From NCBI RefSeq assembly GCF_000828055.2, contig NZ_CP010523.2, positions 4,340,001 through 4,404,000 of the forward strand: 64,000 nucleotides of DNA. The letters are read 5' to 3'. This DNA is from Klebsiella variicola. GTDB lineage: Bacteria > Pseudomonadota > Gammaproteobacteria > Enterobacterales > Enterobacteriaceae. How positions within the stretch are numbered: the first letter of the stretch is position 1; every line of letters starts with the position of its first letter. The notes under the pieces were generated by a model that ran no database searches, had not been told where the DNA came from, and saw only the letters and a list, made by a program, of their open reading frames with translations. Shown here in pieces: positions 55,321 to 64,000 of this stretch. A program made the translations under genes and the position numbers.

Positions 55321-56280
55321 ATGCTCAGCAAACAGGCGTTATTGCAGGCTTACCGCAAGATGCGGGAGATCAGGACCTTTGAAGAGCGGTTGCATCAGGA
55401 AAATACCAGCGGTGATATTCCGGGCTTCATTCACCTTTATACCGGTGAGGAGGCCATCGCGGTGGGGGTCTGCGAAAATTTAACGAGCGCAGATTTCATT
55501 GGTTCAACACACCGTGGACATGGCCACTGTATTGCTAAAGGTTGTGACATTCACGGCATGATGGCCGAAATATTCGGTAAGGACAGCGGGTTATGTCGCG
55601 GTAAGGGTGGCTCGATGCACATTGCCGATCTGTCGAAAGGAATGCTGGGGGCGAACGCTATCGTTGGGGGGGCCCCTCCACTGGCCATCGGCGCCGCGCT
55701 AACGGCAAAAACGCTAAAAACCGGCAACGTCGGTGTCTCTTTTACGGGCGATGGGGGTTCTAATCAGGGCCTGGTCTTTGAAGCCATCAATATGGCCGTC
55801 GTGCTCCAGCTTCCAGCCGTCTTTATTTTCGAGAACAACGGTTACGGCGAAGGGACCGGCCATGACTACGCCGTGGGTGGGCGTGATATCGCCCGGCGCG
55901 CCGCTGGCTTCGGCCTGCCGGCAGTGACCGTCGATGGCACCGATTTCTTTGCCGTTTATGAGGCAACCTCAGAGGCGGTCAAGCGTGCGCGAGAAGGCGG
56001 TGGCCCAAGCGTCATTGAGGCCAAAGCCTTCCGCTGGCATGGTCATTTTGAGGGCGATCCCGCGCTATACCGCGCGGAAGGTGAAGTGCAACGCCTGCGT
56101 GAACAACATGATCCGCTGAAGATTTTCACCGCTAAGGTCAAGCAGCATATCACCCAGGAAGAACTGGCGGCGATTGACGAGGAAGTAGAAGCCCTGGTCA
56201 ACGATGCCGTATTGAAGGCCCGCGCCGCTGCCTACCCGGCTCCGGAAGACCTGCTGACAGACGTGTACGTCTCATACTGA
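55321..56280 (+). CDS. acoA: acetoin dehydrogenase E1 alpha subunit
   Basis: 319 residues. Thiamine-diphosphate-dependent E1 alpha of the acetoin-cleaving complex. The TPP/Mg motif starts at G143-D-G (TGDGGSNQG) and closes with ENNGYGEGTG. Cleaves acetoin to acetaldehyde and an acetyl group that AcoC passes to CoA. GAGGAGAA lies 8-10 bp before the ATG. First gene of acoABCL. Confidence 0.96.
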   Translation: MLSKQALLQAYRKMREIRTFEERLHQENTSGDIPGFIHLYTGEEAIAVGVCENLTSADFIGSTHRGHGHCIAKGCDIHGMMAEIFGKDSGLCRGKGGSMHIADLSKGMLGANAIVGGAPPLAIGAALTAKTLKTGNVGVSFTGDGGSNQGLVFEAINMAVVLQLPAVFIFENNGYGEGTGHDYAVGGRDIARRAAGFGLPAVTVDGTDFFAVYEATSEAVKRAREGGGPSVIEAKAFRWHGHFEGDPALYRAEGEVQRLREQHDPLKIFTAKVKQHITQEELAAIDEEVEALVNDAVLKARAAAYPAPEDLLTDVYVSY

Positions 56281-56291
56281 GGGTGATAACC

Positions 56292-57311
56292 ATGACAATA
56301 AAAACCTATCGTGAAGCGGTCAAGGAAGCCCTGGCTCAGGAAATGGAACGCGATGAACGCGTAGTGCTCATCGGTGAAGACTTGCGTGGCGGTCATGGCG
56401 GAAATGCGCCCGAAGAGGCGAAGATTGAAGCCTTTGGCGGTGTACTGGGTGTCACTAAAGGGCTGTGGACGCAGTTCGGCTCCGATCGGGTGATCGACAC
56501 GCCCATTACCGAGTCGGCCATTATCGGTATGGCGGCCGGCGCCGCAGCAACGGGGCTGCGGCCAGTCGCGGAATTGATGTTCATGGATTTTTTTGGTGTG
56601 AGTCACGATGCACTGTATAACCAGGCGGCTAAGTTCCGCTACATGTTTGGTGGCAAAGCCAGAGCTCCGCTGGTAATGCGAGGGATGATCGGCGCAGGGT
56701 TTTCCGCCGCGGCCCAGCATTCACAGTCACCCTATAATATCTTTGCCACCACGCCTGGACTGAAAGTGGTGGTGCCCTCGACGCCTTATGACGTCAAGGG
56801 TCTGTTAATCCAGTCCATTCGCGACGACGACCCGGTGGTATTCTGCGAGCATAAAATGCTGTACGACCTCAAGGGCGAGGTACCGGACGAGATCTATACC
56901 ATCCCGCTAGGTGTAGCCAACTACACGCGCGAAGGAGAGGATGTCACCATCATTGCGTTGTCGGCAATGGTACATAAAGCAAACCAGGTGGCGGACAAAC
57001 TGGCCAGAGAGGGGATCTCGGTCGAGGTGGTCGACCCGCGAACCATTTCGCCGCTGGATGAGGAAGGTATTCTGGAATCGGTGGCTTCCACGGGGCGGGT
57101 AGTGATAGTCGACGAATCTGCTGCACGCTTCGGTTTTGCTCATGATGTCGCGGCGCTGATTGCGTCTCAGGCATTCCATTTCCTCAAAGCGCCCGTTCTG
57201 CTGGTGACGCCGCCACACACGCCGGTCCCGTTCTCCCCTGCTCTCGAAAAACTCTGGATCCCTGGCGTTGAACGTATCGAAGCCGCCGTCCGTCAAGTGC
57301 TGGAGGATTAA
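56292..57311 (+). CDS. acoB: acetoin dehydrogenase E1 beta subunit
   Basis: 339 residues from the ATG at 56292; a GTG three codons upstream is also in frame, but TGAGGG spacing favours the ATG. Transketolase-type E1 beta with RVVLIGEDLRGGHGG, the DTPITESAIIGMAAGAAATG block and the C-terminal VDPRTISPLDEEGI. Pairs with AcoA. Eleven bases after the acoA stop. Confidence 0.95.
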   Translation: MTIKTYREAVKEALAQEMERDERVVLIGEDLRGGHGGNAPEEAKIEAFGGVLGVTKGLWTQFGSDRVIDTPITESAIIGMAAGAAATGLRPVAELMFMDFFGVSHDALYNQAAKFRYMFGGKARAPLVMRGMIGAGFSAAAQHSQSPYNIFATTPGLKVVVPSTPYDVKGLLIQSIRDDDPVVFCEHKMLYDLKGEVPDEIYTIPLGVANYTREGEDVTIIALSAMVHKANQVADKLAREGISVEVVDPRTISPLDEEGILESVASTGRVVIVDESAARFGFAHDVAALIASQAFHFLKAPVLLVTPPHTPVPFSPALEKLWIPGVERIEAAVRQVLED

Positions 57312-57314
57312 CCT

Positions 57315-58850
57315 ATGAGCGAAATCAAGACGCTTGAAATGCCAAAGTGGGGGCTTTCCATGGAGGAAGGCTTGCTCGCTCGATGGGCAATCCAGGAGGG
57401 TGACGATTTCACCAGAGGACAGGAAATCTGTGAGATTGAAACCAGTAAAATCGTCAATGTGCTGGAGGCACCTTTTGCCGGTACATTACGCCGGATAATC
57501 GCCCGGGAGGGTGAGACGCTTCAGGTTGGCGCCGTGCTGGCTCTGGTGGCTGACGCTTCGGTCAGCGATGCTGAACTGGACGAATTCGCTGCCAGTCTGG
57601 CTACAGTGAAACCCGCAGCCCCTGGCCCGGAGGCTGCCGCGCCGGACGTAGCGGCACAGGCAGGCGGTAAGCCACCTTCCGTTGTTTCGCCGCCATCCAA
57701 CAGTCCGGAGCCCCCTATTGGGCAGACCGTCATCCCCGTCAGTCTGCAAGGCGTGACTGATGTGACTCAGGTTAATGCCACGCCCCATGCGTTACGACTG
57801 TCTGCCCGCTGGGGTGTCGACCTGAAAAAGGTCCGCGGCAGCGGACGCGGGGATCGTATCTCTGTTTCTGATCTGGAAAGCGCGATCGTTGCCGCCGGCG
57901 GTCGCCTGGCCTCTCCGACGCCACCCGTTCGTCGCAGCAAAGCGCCCCGCTCGCATGCCGATGATAGCCAGGTATCGGCCACCCCGCTGGCGCGCCGCCT
58001 GGCCGGCAAGCTGGGTATCAACTTGCATGACTGCCGAAGCAGCGGTTCACGCGGTCGGGTGAGTCGCGATGATGTGCTGGCTGCGTCGTTGTTGCTCGAC
58101 GGGCCCCCGCAGACCAGCCCTGTGCAGGAGAGTGCCCCGACACCCTTTGAGAGCATCCCCATGTCCGGTATGCGGCGGGCTATCGCTTCTCGCTTGCAAA
58201 CCTCTAAGCAACAGTCTCCCCATTTCCGTTTGAGTGTCGATATCGATCTGGAACGACTGTTAGCGTTTCGTCAGGAAATTAACCGCGAAGTACCCGGTGT
58301 CAAGATTTCGGTTAACGACCTGCTGGTGAAAGCTTGTGCCCTGGCGCTGGTGGCCGTGCCAGACGTCAACATCCAGTTTGATGAAGCGACACAAAGTATC
58401 CGCCGCTTTGTGGATGCCGACATTTCAGTGGCCGTTGCGCTGCCTGACGGGCTAATTACCCCCATTGTTCGCTCGGCGAACCGGAAATCGATCAGCGACA
58501 TATCGGCCGAAATTCACGCCCTGGTGACCAGGGCCAAAGCGGGCACGCTGAAGCCGGAAGAGTTCCAGGGGGGGACCTTTAGCGTGTCAAATCTGGGGAT
58601 GCTCGGCATCCGGCAGTTTGACGCCATCATCAATCCACCGCAAAGCGCAATCCTCGCCATTGGCACCGGCGAGATGCGGGCGGTAGTACGCGACGGGCAA
58701 ATCGTCGCGCGCCACCAAGTGACGGTATCGCTATCCTGCGATCACCGGGTCATCGATGGGGCGGCAGGTGCAGCTTTTCTCCAGGAACTCAAGCGACTGA
58801 CTGAAACCCCAACCCTGATGTTTATCCAGGAGACGAGCTATGCACGATAA
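57315..58850 (+). CDS. acoC: acetoin dehydrogenase E2 (dihydrolipoamide acetyltransferase)
   Basis: 511 residues. Lipoyl domain 1-80 with lipoylated K45 in IETSKIVNV; a Pro/Ala-rich linker; two consecutive peripheral-subunit-binding domains at ~157-193 (ATPHALRLSARWGVDL) and ~223-259 (ATPLARRLAGKLGINL); and a catalytic domain ~280-511 with LSCDHRVIDGAAGA carrying the active His. Transfers the acetyl group to CoA. The double E3-binding module is less usual than a single one. Overlaps acoL by 11 bp. Confidence 0.95.
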   Translation: MSEIKTLEMPKWGLSMEEGLLARWAIQEGDDFTRGQEICEIETSKIVNVLEAPFAGTLRRIIAREGETLQVGAVLALVADASVSDAELDEFAASLATVKPAAPGPEAAAPDVAAQAGGKPPSVVSPPSNSPEPPIGQTVIPVSLQGVTDVTQVNATPHALRLSARWGVDLKKVRGSGRGDRISVSDLESAIVAAGGRLASPTPPVRRSKAPRSHADDSQVSATPLARRLAGKLGINLHDCRSSGSRGRVSRDDVLAASLLLDGPPQTSPVQESAPTPFESIPMSGMRRAIASRLQTSKQQSPHFRLSVDIDLERLLAFRQEINREVPGVKISVNDLLVKACALALVAVPDVNIQFDEATQSIRRFVDADISVAVALPDGLITPIVRSANRKSISDISAEIHALVTRAKAGTLKPEEFQGGTFSVSNLGMLGIRQFDAIINPPQSAILAIGTGEMRAVVRDGQIVARHQVTVSLSCDHRVIDGAAGAAFLQELKRLTETPTLMFIQETSYAR

Positions 58851-60237
58851 TTACGATGTGCTGATCATCGGCGGGGGTCCTGGGGGGTATGTGGCCGCCA
58901 TCCGTGCCGGCCAGCTAGGTCTTCGTACCGCCTTAGTGGAAAAACAACATCTGGGCGGCATCTGCCTGAACTGGGGATGCATTCCAACCAAGGCGCTGTT
59001 GCATGGCGCTGAGGTCGCGCACAGTATCACCCATGCCAGTCAGCTGGGCATCAGCGTGGGTGAGGTGAATGTCGATCTGCAAAAACTGGTGCAGTTTAGC
59101 CGTGCCGTTTCGCAACAGCTCACCGGCGGGGTTGAGTACCTGTTGAAGAAAAATGGCGTGAGGGTGATTGATGGCACCGCGCGGCTGCGCGGTAAGGGAC
59201 AAATAACGGTAGCGGATGCCCGGGGGGAAGCGCACGATTACCGGGCCGATCACGTGATCCTGGCCACGGGCGCCCGACCACGCGCATTACCAGGCATAGA
59301 GCCAGATGGCGAATATATCTGGACCTATTACGAGGCACTACAGCCTAAGCGATTGCCCAGGTCGCTATTAATCATCGGTTCAGGCGCGATTGGCGTCGAG
59401 TTCGCCAGCCTTTATAACGATCTGGGCTGTAAAGTGACGCTGGTCGAGCTAGCGTCGCAGATTTTGCCCGTGGAAGATGCCGAAGTGTCAGCGGCGGTGC
59501 GTAAGTCATTCGAAAAGCGCGGGATTCAGGTCCATACCCAGACCCAGGTAACGCAAGTACAGCTCACCGATACCGGGGTGCGCTGTACAATGAAAAATAC
59601 GAGCGCCGAATCTTTCCTGGAAGTCGAACGCGTGCTGCTGGCGGTTGGCGTACAGCCGAATATTGAAGATCTGGGGCTGGAAGCACTGGGCGTCGAGTTA
59701 GACCGCGGTTTTATCAAGACGGACGCGGCTTGTCGCACTAACGTATTTGGGCTTTATGCCATCGGCGATGTAGCCGGCCCGCCGTGTCTGGCGCACAAGG
59801 CCAGCCACGAAGGCGTGATCTGCATTGAGACACTGGCTGGTGTCGAAGGCACCCACCCGCTTGATCGCGACTATGTGCCCGGTTGCACTTATTCCCGGCC
59901 TCAGGTTGCCAGTCTGGGCCTGACGGAATCGACGGCCCTGGCCAGAGGACGACCCGTCAGGATCGGTAAGTTCTCTTATCAGAGCAATGGTAAGGCGCTG
60001 GCCAGCGGCGAGACGGAGGGTTTTGTGAAGACTATTTTCGATGCTGAAACCGGCGAGTTGCTGGGCGCGCATATGGTTGGCGCACAGGTCACGGAACAGA
60101 TCCAGGGGTTTGGCATCGCCCGTCACCTGGAGGCCACAGATGAAAGTCTCCTGTCGATGATCTTTGCGCATCCGACACTTTCCGAAGCGATGCATGAGTC
60201 AATCCTCGCGGCCTGCGACCAACCGTTGCATCAATAA
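58840..60237 (+). CDS. acoL: acetoin dehydrogenase E3 (dihydrolipoamide dehydrogenase)
   Basis: 465 residues. FAD disulfide oxidoreductase: FAD motif GGGPGGYVAAIRAGQLG, redox-active C42 and C47 (GGICLNWGCIPTK), NAD motif IIGSGAIGVEFA, and the C-terminal His-Glu pair in FAHPTLSEAMHE. Reoxidises the lipoyl group of AcoC with NAD. Dedicated to the acetoin complex rather than the pyruvate complex, by position. Called acoD or acoL in different strains. Confidence 0.95.
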   Translation: MHDNYDVLIIGGGPGGYVAAIRAGQLGLRTALVEKQHLGGICLNWGCIPTKALLHGAEVAHSITHASQLGISVGEVNVDLQKLVQFSRAVSQQLTGGVEYLLKKNGVRVIDGTARLRGKGQITVADARGEAHDYRADHVILATGARPRALPGIEPDGEYIWTYYEALQPKRLPRSLLIIGSGAIGVEFASLYNDLGCKVTLVELASQILPVEDAEVSAAVRKSFEKRGIQVHTQTQVTQVQLTDTGVRCTMKNTSAESFLEVERVLLAVGVQPNIEDLGLEALGVELDRGFIKTDAACRTNVFGLYAIGDVAGPPCLAHKASHEGVICIETLAGVEGTHPLDRDYVPGCTYSRPQVASLGLTESTALARGRPVRIGKFSYQSNGKALASGETEGFVKTIFDAETGELLGAHMVGAQVTEQIQGFGIARHLEATDESLLSMIFAHPTLSEAMHESILAACDQPLHQ

Positions 60238-60374
60238 GAAATAAGGGAGGCGATAGCTGCGCGATACGGAGTAAGTTGCCCGTTATCCCTCCTGTATTTT
60301 CCTTGAACGTTCGATAAGGTAACAGCCCGTCGTTAGGTAAGTATCCCGCATCATTGATCTCCAGCCACTGGCAG
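60238..60374. other. spacer downstream of acoL
   Basis: No gene seen. Mixed composition, with short AGGGA/TCCCT complementarity only; no clear terminator. Confidence 0.4.
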
Positions 60375-60488
60375 TCATCTCACTTTATTGAAAATGAGCA
60401 GGACTAACGCAAGGCAAATGGCGCTACCGACAAATGCGGTGATGAAGGAATTCACCAATGAGCTGCTGTAACGAAATAAAAGCGTCAT
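60375..60488 (-). CDS. possible small membrane protein, 37 residues
   Basis: Frame MTLLFRYSSSLVNSFITAF then VGSAICLALVLLIFNKVR: one strong transmembrane helix and a basic end, typical of small bacterial membrane proteins. The ribosome binding site is weak (GGA about 17 bp upstream). Lies 90 bp downstream of the HNH gene on the same strand, so it could be co-transcribed. Not recognised; could be chance. Confidence 0.35.
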   Translation of the reverse strand: MTLLFRYSSSLVNSFITAFVGSAICLALVLLIFNKVR

Positions 60489-60578
60489 TGCGGATTCATT
60501 CCGTCAAGACTTGCTTATTTGTTCGTTACGAACATTTTAATACCAGGGGAATTGCACATAGCCGCTAACCTGTCCTTA

Positions 60579-61043
60579 TTATTGCCACTCGACCTCATCT
60601 CTGTTGCCCTTACTGACGTTGCACTCGTTGCACATGATTTGCAGATTGGCAATATCGAGGGCTAAATGCGGGTAAAGAGAACGCGGTTTAATATGATCAA
60701 CGTGCATCACCATTCCGTCATTGGCGCCGCGCCCGCATACGCAACATTTATTGCCGTAGCGCTGGAACGCCTGGTAACGTAAACGCCGCCACTCCCTTGA
60801 GCGGTAGAACGTATCAGCCTCTTTAGCTGCTTGCTGCCGCAGCGCCTGCTCACGCCGGTACTGCTCGAATAAAACGACATGCCCTTCAGCTTTAGGGTAA
60901 TTTCCCCAGGCATCCGTCGCTGGCGTTGTGTCGGGCTTCTCCTGTACCTTCACCGAGTCTTGAGGATAGAGTTTGCTCGTAACCTTTTGTACCAGCTTGA
61001 AAAGTATCCATACGACTACGGCCAGAATAACTAACGTTTCCAC
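60579..61043 (-). CDS. membrane-anchored HNH nuclease-like protein
   Basis: 154 residues starting at a GTG (61043), the only start candidate before an in-frame stop. Residues 4-18 form a hydrophobic helix (LVILAVVVWILFKLV) followed by lysines, predicting an N-terminal anchor with the rest in the cytoplasm. The C-terminal HNH domain has zinc cysteines CCVCG and CNEC, the catalytic HVDHIKP and NLQIMCNECN..KG. HNH folds cut DNA in restriction, repair and phage functions; a membrane-attached form is less common. Role unknown. Confidence 0.8.
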   Translation of the reverse strand: METLVILAVVVWILFKLVQKVTSKLYPQDSVKVQEKPDTTPATDAWGNYPKAEGHVVLFEQYRREQALRQQAAKEADTFYRSREWRRLRYQAFQRYGNKCCVCGRGANDGMVMHVDHIKPRSLYPHLALDIANLQIMCNECNVSKGNRDEVEWQ

Positions 61044-61261
61044 TCCCTCGCCTTATTCTCGTTCAAAGATGATTGCTGCATTATTTTATACAAGCGCCAT
61101 ATTGATGGTCATTATACCTTTGTAGGGATGAATTCGCGTTATCGCAAGGGGATAACATGCGTCCCCACACCATATACACCGCTATACCACCCATCTTTTC
61201 CCCCTCACGTTTTCAACCCAACCTGCTATGCTCCTTCTTTCCCTGTTCTCTGGAGATCTCA

Positions 61262-61900
61262 ATGCTGACCATCTGGGGCCGAAAAACCTCCTCTAACGTG
61301 CAGGCGCTGATGTGGTGTGTTGGCGAGCTTGGGCTGGACTATCTCCGGTTCGACGTGGGGCATCGCTATGGTGGTACCGACAGCGAGGCGTTTTATCAGC
61401 TCAATCCCAATCGCACGGTGCCAGTGCTGCAGGATGGCGATAATCCGCCGCTGTGGGAAACGGGCGCTATCCTTCGCTATTTAGCCAATCGCTACGCCGA
61501 TGACGCCTTCTGGCCGGGCGATCTGCTGGCCCGCACTGAGGTTGATCGCTGGGCCGAGTGGTCAAAGCAGAATATCGCCCTCGGCTTTACGGCGCCGGTG
61601 TTATGGCGCGTGGTGCGCACGCCTGCCGCCGAGCGGGATCCGCAGGCCATCGCCGCGGCGGTGAAGGCTCTGGAGCAAAAGCTGGCGATTGCCGAGACGC
61701 GTCTCGCCGGCAGTCGCTATCTGGTGGGCGATACGTTCACCCTGGCCGACATCCAGTTTGGCCATGTGCTGTACCGCTACTTTGCCATCGACATCACCCG
61801 TCATTCCCTCCCCCATCTGGCGGCTTACTATGCACGGCTAACCGAACGGCCTGCCTTTCGCCAGCACGTCATGGTCAGCTACGACGAACTGAAGGTCTGA
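61262..61900 (+). CDS. glutathione S-transferase family protein
   Basis: 212 residues from the ATG at 61262 (GGAG 8 bp upstream); a longer frame adds an implausible proline-rich head. N-terminal thioredoxin-like domain with RKTSSNVQALMW at the glutathione site and the cis-proline and acidic region NRTVPVLQDGD / LWETGAILRYLA; helical C-terminal domain with the LADIQFGHVLYRYF motif. Probable detoxification or maintenance role; substrate unknown. Confidence 0.88.
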   Translation: MLTIWGRKTSSNVQALMWCVGELGLDYLRFDVGHRYGGTDSEAFYQLNPNRTVPVLQDGDNPPLWETGAILRYLANRYADDAFWPGDLLARTEVDRWAEWSKQNIALGFTAPVLWRVVRTPAAERDPQAIAAAVKALEQKLAIAETRLAGSRYLVGDTFTLADIQFGHVLYRYFAIDITRHSLPHLAAYYARLTERPAFRQHVMVSYDELKV

Positions 61901-61905
61901 AGATG

Positions 61906-61933
61906 GTCGGTAGCGCCTCCTGACGCTACCGAC
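61906..61933. terminator. hairpin between convergent GST and methyltransferase genes
   Basis: Perfect 10-bp stem GTCGGTAGCG / CGCTACCGAC with an 8-base loop, 5 bp after the GST stop and 7 bp from the methyltransferase stop. A likely bidirectional terminator. Confidence 0.75.
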
Positions 61934-61940
61934 ATACCGG

Positions 61941-62690
61941 TTAACGCGCCATCAGGACAAACACGCCCCAGCCGAGATATTCCCGGGTCCAGGTGACATG
62001 GTGCAGCGGCGCGGTGGTCAACTGCTGGCGAACCTCCGGCGCGAAGTCATCGTGCGGATTGGCCTCCAGCCAGCGGCGCATCGTCAGCCATTTCGCCGCT
62101 TCATAACGATCCCAGCCCTCCTGGTCGGCCAGCACCATCTCCACCACGTCATAGCCCAGTTCACCAAAGTGGGCGACCAGCGCCGGCAGCGTCAGGAAGT
62201 CATCGGGAGTCTGCGCGCCGCAGGCAACCGCCTCTTCCGCCGTGGCCGGACGTTTACGCCACCATGGCTCGCCGATCAGCAGCATGCCGCCGGGCCGCAG
62301 GCTCTGCTTCAGCAGCGCAATCGTGCCGGCCACCCCGCCGCCGATCCACGTGGCCCCCACGCAGGCGGCAATATCGCACGGCTGGCTGGCGACGTATCCG
62401 CTGGCATCCTGATGCACAAAGGTTACCCGGTCGCTTACCCCGAGCGCTTCTGCACGGGCGGTCGCCTGCTGGCTGAACAGCAGGCTCATGTCCACGCCGG
62501 TGCCGACGATCTGATGATCGCGCGCCCAGCTACAGAGCATCTCGCCGGAGCCGCTGCCAAGGTCAAGAATAGCGGTGCCCGGCGCCATCCGCAGCGCCCG
62601 TCCCAGGGTGGCGTACTTTTCCGGGGTAAAAGGGTTATGAATACGGTGTTCGCTTTCACTGATAGTAAAAATGCGAGGGATATCGATCAT
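61941..62690 (-). CDS. class I SAM-dependent methyltransferase
   Basis: 249 residues. Rossmann-type methyltransferase with motif I ILDLGSGSGEMLCSWA (residues ~39-54), motif II region GTGVDMSLLF and an acidic/aromatic CVGATWIGGG. Related to the UbiE/small-molecule group. The substrate is not identifiable. Lies 57 bp downstream of the yjhX-like gene on the same strand, separated by a GC-rich hairpin, so co-transcription is uncertain. Confidence 0.85.
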   Translation of the reverse strand: MIDIPRIFTISESEHRIHNPFTPEKYATLGRALRMAPGTAILDLGSGSGEMLCSWARDHQIVGTGVDMSLLFSQQATARAEALGVSDRVTFVHQDASGYVASQPCDIAACVGATWIGGGVAGTIALLKQSLRPGGMLLIGEPWWRKRPATAEEAVACGAQTPDDFLTLPALVAHFGELGYDVVEMVLADQEGWDRYEAAKWLTMRRWLEANPHDDFAPEVRQQLTTAPLHHVTWTREYLGWGVFVLMAR

Positions 62691-62716
62691 GGGTGTTTCT
62701 CCTTGAGAGCCATACG

Positions 62717-62739
62717 CCCGGGCAGCGACCCTGCCCGGG
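62717..62739 (-). terminator. hairpin between yjhX-like gene and methyltransferase
   Basis: Perfect 9-bp stem CCCGGGCAG / CTGCCCGGG around CGACC, 9 bp past the yjhX-like stop. No T-run follows. Confidence 0.6.
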
Positions 62740-62747
62740 TCGCTGTA

Positions 62748-63466
<719 letters not shown>

Positions 63467-64000
63467 ATGAACGCCCTGACCGCAGTAAAACCGACACCCG
63501 CGCCGTTAGCCCAGCCATATCCGGGCTTTTCCATTGCCCCTTCCGCACAGTCGCCGCGCCTGCTGGAGCTCACCTTTTCCGCCGAAACAACCACGCAGTT
63601 CCTGCAGCAGGTCGCGCAGTGGCCGGTGCAGGCGCTGGAGTACAAATCTTTCTTACGCTTCCAGGTCGGCAAGATCCTCGACGATCTGTGCGGCAATCAG
63701 CTGCAGCCGTTGCTGATCAAAACATTGCTCGATCGTGCGGAAGGCGCGCTGCTGATCAACGGCGAAGGGATCGATAACGTCAGCCAGGCCGAGGAGATGG
63801 TCAAGCTGGCCACCGCCGTCGCCCATCTGATTGGCCGTTCCAACTTCGACGCCATGAGCGGTCAGTATTACGCTCGCTTTGTGGTGAAAAATGTCGATAA
63901 CTCCGACAGCTACCTGCGCCAGCCGCACCGGGTGATGGAGCTGCACAACGACGGCACCTACGTCGAAGAGCAAACCGACTACGTGTTAATGATGAAGATC
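63467..64000 (+). CDS. glaH: glutarate 2-hydroxylase (cut at right edge)
   Basis: 178 codons visible from the ATG at 63467 (MNALTAVKP), which matches the start of E. coli CsiD; an in-frame ATG 13 codons upstream is less likely. GAGG lies about 10 bp before the ATG. Fe(II)/2-oxoglutarate-dependent enzyme converting glutarate to L-2-hydroxyglutarate in lysine degradation. The iron-ligand segment [12 protein letters not shown] with H and D is present; the distal His lies beyond the window. lhgO and gabDTP would be expected next. Confidence 0.95.
   Translation, partial: MNALTAVKPTPAPLAQPYPGFSIAPSAQSPRLLELTFSAETTTQFLQQVAQWPVQALEYKSFLRFQVGKILDDLCGNQLQPLLIKTLLDRAEGALLINGEGIDNVSQAEEMVKLATAVAHLIGRSNFDAMSGQYYARFVVKNVDNSDSYLRQPHRVMELHNDGTYVEEQTDYVLMMKI

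Overview
The window looks like chromosome from a Klebsiella pneumoniae-complex organism. The GC content is high, the gene order is enterobacterial (ampH-hemB, tauABCD, mmuPM, the ecp/mat pilus operon, phoE-proBA-thrW), and there is an acoK-acoABCL acetoin locus of the kind known from K. pneumoniae. Both end genes are cut: an isochorismatase-like hydrolase at the left edge and glaH (csiD) at the right edge. No integrase, intact insertion sequence, prophage or CRISPR array was seen. The only transposase-family gene is one REP-associated (RAYT) gene.

Layout. 0-5.7 kb: hydrolase, ampH, hemB, a RAYT gene between paired REP hairpins, and a two-domain acyltransferase resembling the ornithine-lipid synthase OlsF. 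5.7-11.7 kb: tauABCD (taurine) and mmuPM (S-methylmethionine), the latter behind tandem MetJ boxes. 12-15.5 kb: eat-eutBC, an ethanolamine permease and lyase set without microcompartment genes. 15.5-24.4 kb: REP and ERIC repeats, a complete LIV-type ABC transporter and a complete polar amino-acid ABC transporter. 24.4-31.2 kb: the ecpRABCDE common-pilus operon on the minus strand. 32-35.7 kb: phnC-phnD-phnE1-phnE2 behind a candidate Pho box, followed by an unexplained highly structured intergenic element. 36-42.7 kb: a HAD phosphatase, an EamA exporter, an NlpC/P60 lipoprotein, phoE, proBA and tRNA-Thr (thrW).

Downstream of thrW lies accessory DNA. From 43.4 to 52.1 kb is a cassette lying between two imperfect copies of an ~85-bp sequence. 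A minus-strand operon encodes an AhpD-like protein, an acyl-CoA-dehydrogenase-fold flavoprotein and a Tat-exported SsuABC-type importer. Divergent from it are an AraC regulator, a mini-AraC protein, a second sulfite reductase hemoprotein (CysI paralogue) and a class I amidotransferase-like protein without its catalytic cysteine. My inference is a self-contained pathway that imports an unidentified sulfur compound, oxidises it and reduces the released sulfite. This is the best candidate for an undescribed system here. It is followed by acoK and acoABCL, then a small region with a membrane-anchored HNH protein, a GST, a methyltransferase, a YjhX/TopAI-type toxin without its usual YjhQ partner, and glaH.

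The shared theme is nutrient scavenging: sulfur (tau, mmu, the thrW-side cassette), phosphorus (phn, phoE, possibly the OlsF-like gene) and nitrogen/carbon (eat-eutBC, aco, glaH, two amino-acid transporters). Assignments rest on motif reading and remembered family sequences. No database search was run.
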